DNA from: Lacihabitans sp. LS3-19
Lineage (GTDB): Bacteria > Bacteroidota > Bacteroidia > Cytophagales > Spirosomataceae
Direction of reading: 5' to 3'
Assembly: GCF_024343575.1 (NCBI RefSeq)
Contig: NZ_RJUA01000120.1
Location: 62,001 to 126,000 of the forward strand
Length of the DNA: 64,000 nt
Positions 60,835 through 64,000 of the stretch are shown here, piece by piece; positions within the stretch are counted from its first letter, which is position 1, and each line of letters starts with the position of its first letter. A program made the translations under genes and the position numbers. The notes below the pieces were generated by a model, which saw only the letters and a program-made list of their open reading frames with translations, did not search any database and had not been told where the DNA came from.

Positions 60835-62703
60835 TTATAGAAATTCCCAAGCACTTTTATATGAATCAATAGATTGTGTATATTCGATAAAATCAGAATA
60901 GTAAGGAAAATTACCAATTGTGGCACTGTCGCCTACCACAACCAAAAGCATTCTAGCTCTTGTCATGGCCACATTCATGCGTCTAGTGTCAGCCACAAAA
61001 CCTATTTCTCCCTCATTGTTTGACCTTGTCATAGATATAAAAACAGCATCACGTTCTTGACCTTGAAAACTATCAATGGTGTTTACAGAGATGTTTTTTG
61101 CATAAGTTGTTAATATTTCAGAAGAATTAAGATATTCATTTAAAATTTGAATTTGCTGCTTGTACGGACTGATTATAGCCACACTTGGTACTTTGTTCTT
61201 ATCAATTTTCTCAAACAATTCCTCTACTCTTTTAATTACAAAAGCGGCCTCTTCAGGGTTGGTTGAGCTAGTTCCTTCTAGTTTTTCGTCAAAACCACAT
61301 CCCGCAGTGTCAATAAATTGAACTGGCGGTAAATCTTCGGAAATTCTTCTAAACGCCACAGAGTCATGGGCTTTTAAGTCGTTGTTATAGAAAGTTTTAG
61401 ACGAATGAGCCATAATTTGTTCATTCATGCGGTATTGGGTGTCTAATAAAACAACTGCAGAAGGATGTTTTTCTACCAGTTTTTCTAAAAGTGTTTTTTC
61501 TAATCCTTTTTTTGCAGCTTCTTGAGACTTAATGGTAGGAGCAAGCTGGCAATGGTCACCAGCCAAAACAACCTTTTTGGCTTTTAAAATCGGAATCCAG
61601 CACGCAGGTTCTAAAGCTTGGCCTGCCTCATCTATAACAATGGTATCATATAGATTTTTTGCAACTGTATAATGATTTGAACCAACCAAAGTGGCAGCAA
61701 CAACCTGTGTTTTGGAGGACAAATCATCGAGAATATATTGTTCGGTTTGCTCCACCTCTTTCATGATTTTGTGGGCCTCATCAAACAAGGCCTTCCTTTG
61801 ATCACGCTCAGCTTTTCCAAAACTTCGTTTGTACTTGTGGGCCATGTTTTTGTATTCATTGGCCTGTATTTTCAGCTTTTTGATGTCTTTGTAGGCAGGA
61901 TGGTTTCTCATCTTGCCGTCCATCGTAAGTGCAGATAGATTCTCTGAAACTCTTACTGGATTGCCTACTCGCATTACGTTTAGTCCGGCATTCGAAAGTT
62001 TTTCTGAAAGCAAATCTACCGCTGTGTTGCTCGGTGCAACTACCAAAATCTTTTCGTTTTTCTCTATGGCTAATTTACAAATAGCAGCAACCAAAGTTGT
62101 AGTTTTACCTGTTCCAGGAGGACCATGAACAATTGCTAATTCATTGGCATTCAATATCTTTTCAACTGCTTTGTTTTGAGAAGCATTTAGGTCTTTTTCA
62201 GAAAAATAAGGCAATGTCTCATTAAAAGTAGGCGTTTTGTTGCCTTTAATTACTTCTATATTCTCAGCATCTGAGGCCTTTTTTAATGCCGAAAACATTT
62301 CTTCATAAGAAGTATTGTCAAAAAGCACCTCAAGGCCTAATTTGCCATCACGACTCCAGTCAGGCAATTCGTCTGTACGGATATTCAGTTTAAGTCTATT
62401 TCCACCTTGATGCGTTACCACACCTTCTATTTTGTCAACTTTGGGGTCGTGATTGGAAAACAATATTGCGGGAACACCAAAACGAAATTGATGAGACAAA
62501 TCTTGATGAGTAGTTCGCTCAAATTCCACCGTAAGATAATCTCCTCTGCCCAATTCCTGGCCTCTAATAGCCACCGGATACCACGTTAAACCATTTCCTC
62601 GCCTTTCGCCAATAGATGCTGATTCGGTAAGTTTTTTATATTGTGCTTGGTCTTCAAGTTTTTCAATTTTAAGGATTTCAGCAAGATCTTTGAAATAATC
62701 CAT
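60835..62703 (-). CDS. UPF1/IGHMBP2-like superfamily 1 helicase
   Basis: 622 aa. N-terminal OB-like stalk (about 1-165), then Walker A GPPGTGKT (194-201), Walker B VIDEAGQALEP near 355, motif III LAGDHCQLAPTIKS near 378, and C-terminal RecA motifs: NTIDSFQGQERDAVFISMTRS near 547 and DTRRMNVAMTRAR near 578. ATP-driven nucleic-acid unwinding or translocation; RNA or DNA substrate unclear. Not flanked by nucleases or methylases, so I do not read it as a defence gene. Confidence 0.93.
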   Translation of the reverse strand: MDYFKDLAEILKIEKLEDQAQYKKLTESASIGERRGNGLTWYPVAIRGQELGRGDYLTVEFERTTHQDLSHQFRFGVPAILFSNHDPKVDKIEGVVTHQGGNRLKLNIRTDELPDWSRDGKLGLEVLFDNTSYEEMFSALKKASDAENIEVIKGNKTPTFNETLPYFSEKDLNASQNKAVEKILNANELAIVHGPPGTGKTTTLVAAICKLAIEKNEKILVVAPSNTAVDLLSEKLSNAGLNVMRVGNPVRVSENLSALTMDGKMRNHPAYKDIKKLKIQANEYKNMAHKYKRSFGKAERDQRKALFDEAHKIMKEVEQTEQYILDDLSSKTQVVAATLVGSNHYTVAKNLYDTIVIDEAGQALEPACWIPILKAKKVVLAGDHCQLAPTIKSQEAAKKGLEKTLLEKLVEKHPSAVVLLDTQYRMNEQIMAHSSKTFYNNDLKAHDSVAFRRISEDLPPVQFIDTAGCGFDEKLEGTSSTNPEEAAFVIKRVEELFEKIDKNKVPSVAIISPYKQQIQILNEYLNSSEILTTYAKNISVNTIDSFQGQERDAVFISMTRSNNEGEIGFVADTRRMNVAMTRARMLLVVVGDSATIGNFPYYSDFIEYTQSIDSYKSAWEFL

Positions 62704-62726
62704 TCAGGACAGTTTTTTTTACAAAT

Positions 62727-63593
62727 TTAGTGAATATTGGCCTTCAAATAAGCATTTGGGGTTTGAGAAGTAACTTTTTTAAATTGAAAATGAAAGTTTG
62801 ACATCGTATTGAAACCACTTTCGAAGGCTATTTCAGCAATACTCATTTCTTTATTTTTAAGTAATTTACAGGCATTTCCAATGCGTATTTCGTTTACAAA
62901 ATCCACAAAAGTCTTGTTAGTTCTTTTCTTAAAATACCTACAAAAAGCGGCTTCTGTCATATTTACTTTATCTGCTATTTCATTCAGTTTAATGTTTTCT
63001 TTGAAAGATTGACTCACAAAATCATAGACCTTTTGCATTCTTTCGGTTTCAGAAATTTTGTAAGAATTGGCGTAGTCAGGATTTGTTATATATTTAAAAT
63101 CAGTATTTTGAGAGAGTGAATGTAATAATTCTAATAATTTCAAAACTCTTTCAAATCCAAAGACTGCTGGAATTTCTTTCAAAAAATCTATAACCTTTTC
63201 TTTTAAATTATCTGACCAATATATTCCACGTTTTGAATTTTCTAAAAGGACTTTCAATGGTTTCATCTCTGGTTTTTCGAAAAAGTTTTCTCCCAGAAAA
63301 TCCTCAGAAAAATATAAGACAATGCCATGAGTTGAGTCTTTTGAATCCGCATCAAAATATTGTTTATCACTTCGCCATAGATGTGGAAGATTTGGACCAA
63401 GAAATACGGTATCGCCTTCCTCAAAATGCTGAATATTATCTCCAATAAATCTGGTCCCAGTCCCCTTCAATACAGTAAATAATTGATAATGAGGATGAAA
63501 ATGCCAATTTGGGTCAAAATGCTTTTCTTTCAAATCCAAAACAGTTATGGATTCTAGCTGACTTTCAATATTTTTTTCTAAAACTATGGGCAT
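62727..63593 (-). CDS. AraC-family transcription regulator
   Basis: 288 aa. N-terminal cupin sensor (WHFHPHYQLFTVLKGTGTRF near 30; GDTVFLGPNLPHLWRSD near 60) and a C-terminal pair of HTH units (about 185-288) with IADKVNMTEAAFCRYFKKRTNKTFVDFVNEIRI and IAFESGFNTMSNFHFQFKKVT. Sugar-binding regulators of this build control divergent operons; here the sugar isomerase/epimerase begins 138 nt away on the other strand. Its own promoter overlaps direct repeats (63632-63649), suggesting autoregulation. Confidence 0.92.
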   Translation of the reverse strand: MPIVLEKNIESQLESITVLDLKEKHFDPNWHFHPHYQLFTVLKGTGTRFIGDNIQHFEEGDTVFLGPNLPHLWRSDKQYFDADSKDSTHGIVLYFSEDFLGENFFEKPEMKPLKVLLENSKRGIYWSDNLKEKVIDFLKEIPAVFGFERVLKLLELLHSLSQNTDFKYITNPDYANSYKISETERMQKVYDFVSQSFKENIKLNEIADKVNMTEAAFCRYFKKRTNKTFVDFVNEIRIGNACKLLKNKEMSIAEIAFESGFNTMSNFHFQFKKVTSQTPNAYLKANIH

Positions 63594-63631
63594 TTATGGC
63601 AATACTGTTTTTTGTCTAAAATTAAACTATG

Positions 63632-63688
63632 ATAGTCAAAAATAGTCAATATTCAGGATAAATTGGCAAAAATTGAGGATAGAATTTG
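63632..63688. promoter_or_regulatory. Direct-repeat operator between araC-type gene and isomerase
   Basis: ATAGTCAA occurs at 63632-63639 and 63642-63649 (10 bp apart), overlapping the candidate -7 box TATTTTTG (63637-63644, minus). AGGATA occurs at 63655-63660 and 63676-63681 (21 bp apart), each followed by AATT. One- and two-turn spacing is typical of AraC-family sites. Confidence 0.5.
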
Positions 63689-63731
63689 AAAAATTCTTCT
63701 ATAATATTGTATTTAAAATAGAAAGGCTTTG

Positions 63732-64000
63732 ATGAAAAATAAAATTGGGATGAATCTTTTGCTTTGGGGCACCGAAATAGACGAGCGTTTATTTCCGGTT
63801 TTAGAGCAAATAAAAGAAATAGGCTACGATGGAGTTGAGATTCCTATTTTTAATACCAATCCCGAACATTGGTATTCTTGGCGTAAAAAACTAGATGAAT
63901 TGGGCTTAGATAGAATTGCGGTAACTATAAACGGGCCAGGAGAGAGTTTTATAAGTGCAGAACCGCACGAACGAAAGTCAACCTTAGAAAGAAACAAATT
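63732..64000 (+). CDS. Sugar phosphate isomerase/epimerase (3' end outside window)
   Basis: Frame open from ATG 63732 to the window end (89 codons). It begins MKNKIGMNLLLWGTEIDERL and continues IKEIGYDGVEIPIFNTNPEH, the first strands of a xylose-isomerase-like TIM barrel of the D-tagatose/D-psicose 3-epimerase group. The metal- and substrate-binding residues lie beyond the window. Divergent from the AraC regulator, which suggests sugar-induced expression. Confidence 0.85.
   Translation, partial: MKNKIGMNLLLWGTEIDERLFPVLEQIKEIGYDGVEIPIFNTNPEHWYSWRKKLDELGLDRIAVTINGPGESFISAEPHERKSTLERNK

Noticed and set aside
60835-62703. UPF1-like helicase as part of a defence system
   Set aside because: No nuclease, methylase or toxin partner adjoins it; single helicases of this build are widespread housekeeping genes.

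Overview
The window looks like ordinary chromosome from a Bacteroidota bacterium, most likely Cytophagales/Cytophagia (inferred from gene content; no rRNA is present to confirm it). Evidence: low GC, promoters of the Bacteroidota type (TAnnTTTG -7 box), a T9SS type A sorting domain on a subtilisin, the gliding protein GldC, a TonB receptor with a carboxypeptidase-like N-terminal domain, type III glutamine synthetase, and Bacteroidota families such as DUF4159. I see no phage, IS element, integrase, CRISPR array or recognisable defence system.

Layout. 1-11.8 kb is a nitrogen-assimilation block: outer-membrane porin (cut by the window start), two different Amt ammonium channels, a P-II protein between them, then a GSII-type and a GSIII-type glutamine synthetase, interrupted by mtaB and an LTA-synthase-like sulfatase. 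Ammonium entry, sensing and fixation are therefore encoded together. A very acidic unknown protein overlaps the end of glnN and is followed by rsmE and a DUF4159 protein. 13.7-18.6 kb (minus): an SGNH-like/MBOAT surface O-acylation pair, a 2-oxoacid dehydrogenase E2 and cinA. 18.7-19.8 kb: DUF4197 lipoprotein and gldC. 19.9-21.7 kb: secreted S8 peptidase and a possible 42-aa membrane peptide. 21.9-24.0 kb: hisG-hisD alone. 24-29.4 kb: thiolase, thioredoxin-like protein, pyrophosphatase, E1-beta (pdhB), CsaA-like and MOSC proteins.

29.4-30.2 kb holds the clearest non-coding signal: a candidate small RNA with its own promoter and terminator, next to tRNA-Leu(CAA). 30.2-38.9 kb: FtsX-like permease, a secreted glutamine-amidotransferase-like protein, a di-haem peroxidase, and a minus operon with 4-nt overlaps (PVC-type dehydrogenase/cytochrome c, SelW-like redox protein, ClC). 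39-46.7 kb: NlpC/P60 hydrolase, thiL, small lipoprotein, cytochrome b5-domain protein, UbiA-like protein, alpha/beta hydrolase, alpha-oxoamine synthase (possible sphingo- or sulfonolipid synthesis) and a PBP4-type carboxypeptidase. 46.9-52.8 kb is a tight plus operon: beta-CASP hydrolase, accA, HAD phosphatase, M50 protease, acyltransferase, metZ. 52.8-63.6 kb: TonB receptor, small membrane protein, DUF2461, trpS, PAP2, DUF2147, two DinB proteins, GT2, UPF1-like helicase and an AraC regulator divergent from a sugar isomerase/epimerase cut by the window end.

I did not find a convincing new multi-gene system. The best leads are the orphan small RNA, the glnN-coupled acidic protein, the dehydrogenase-SelW-ClC operon and several operator-like repeats in intergenic regions.
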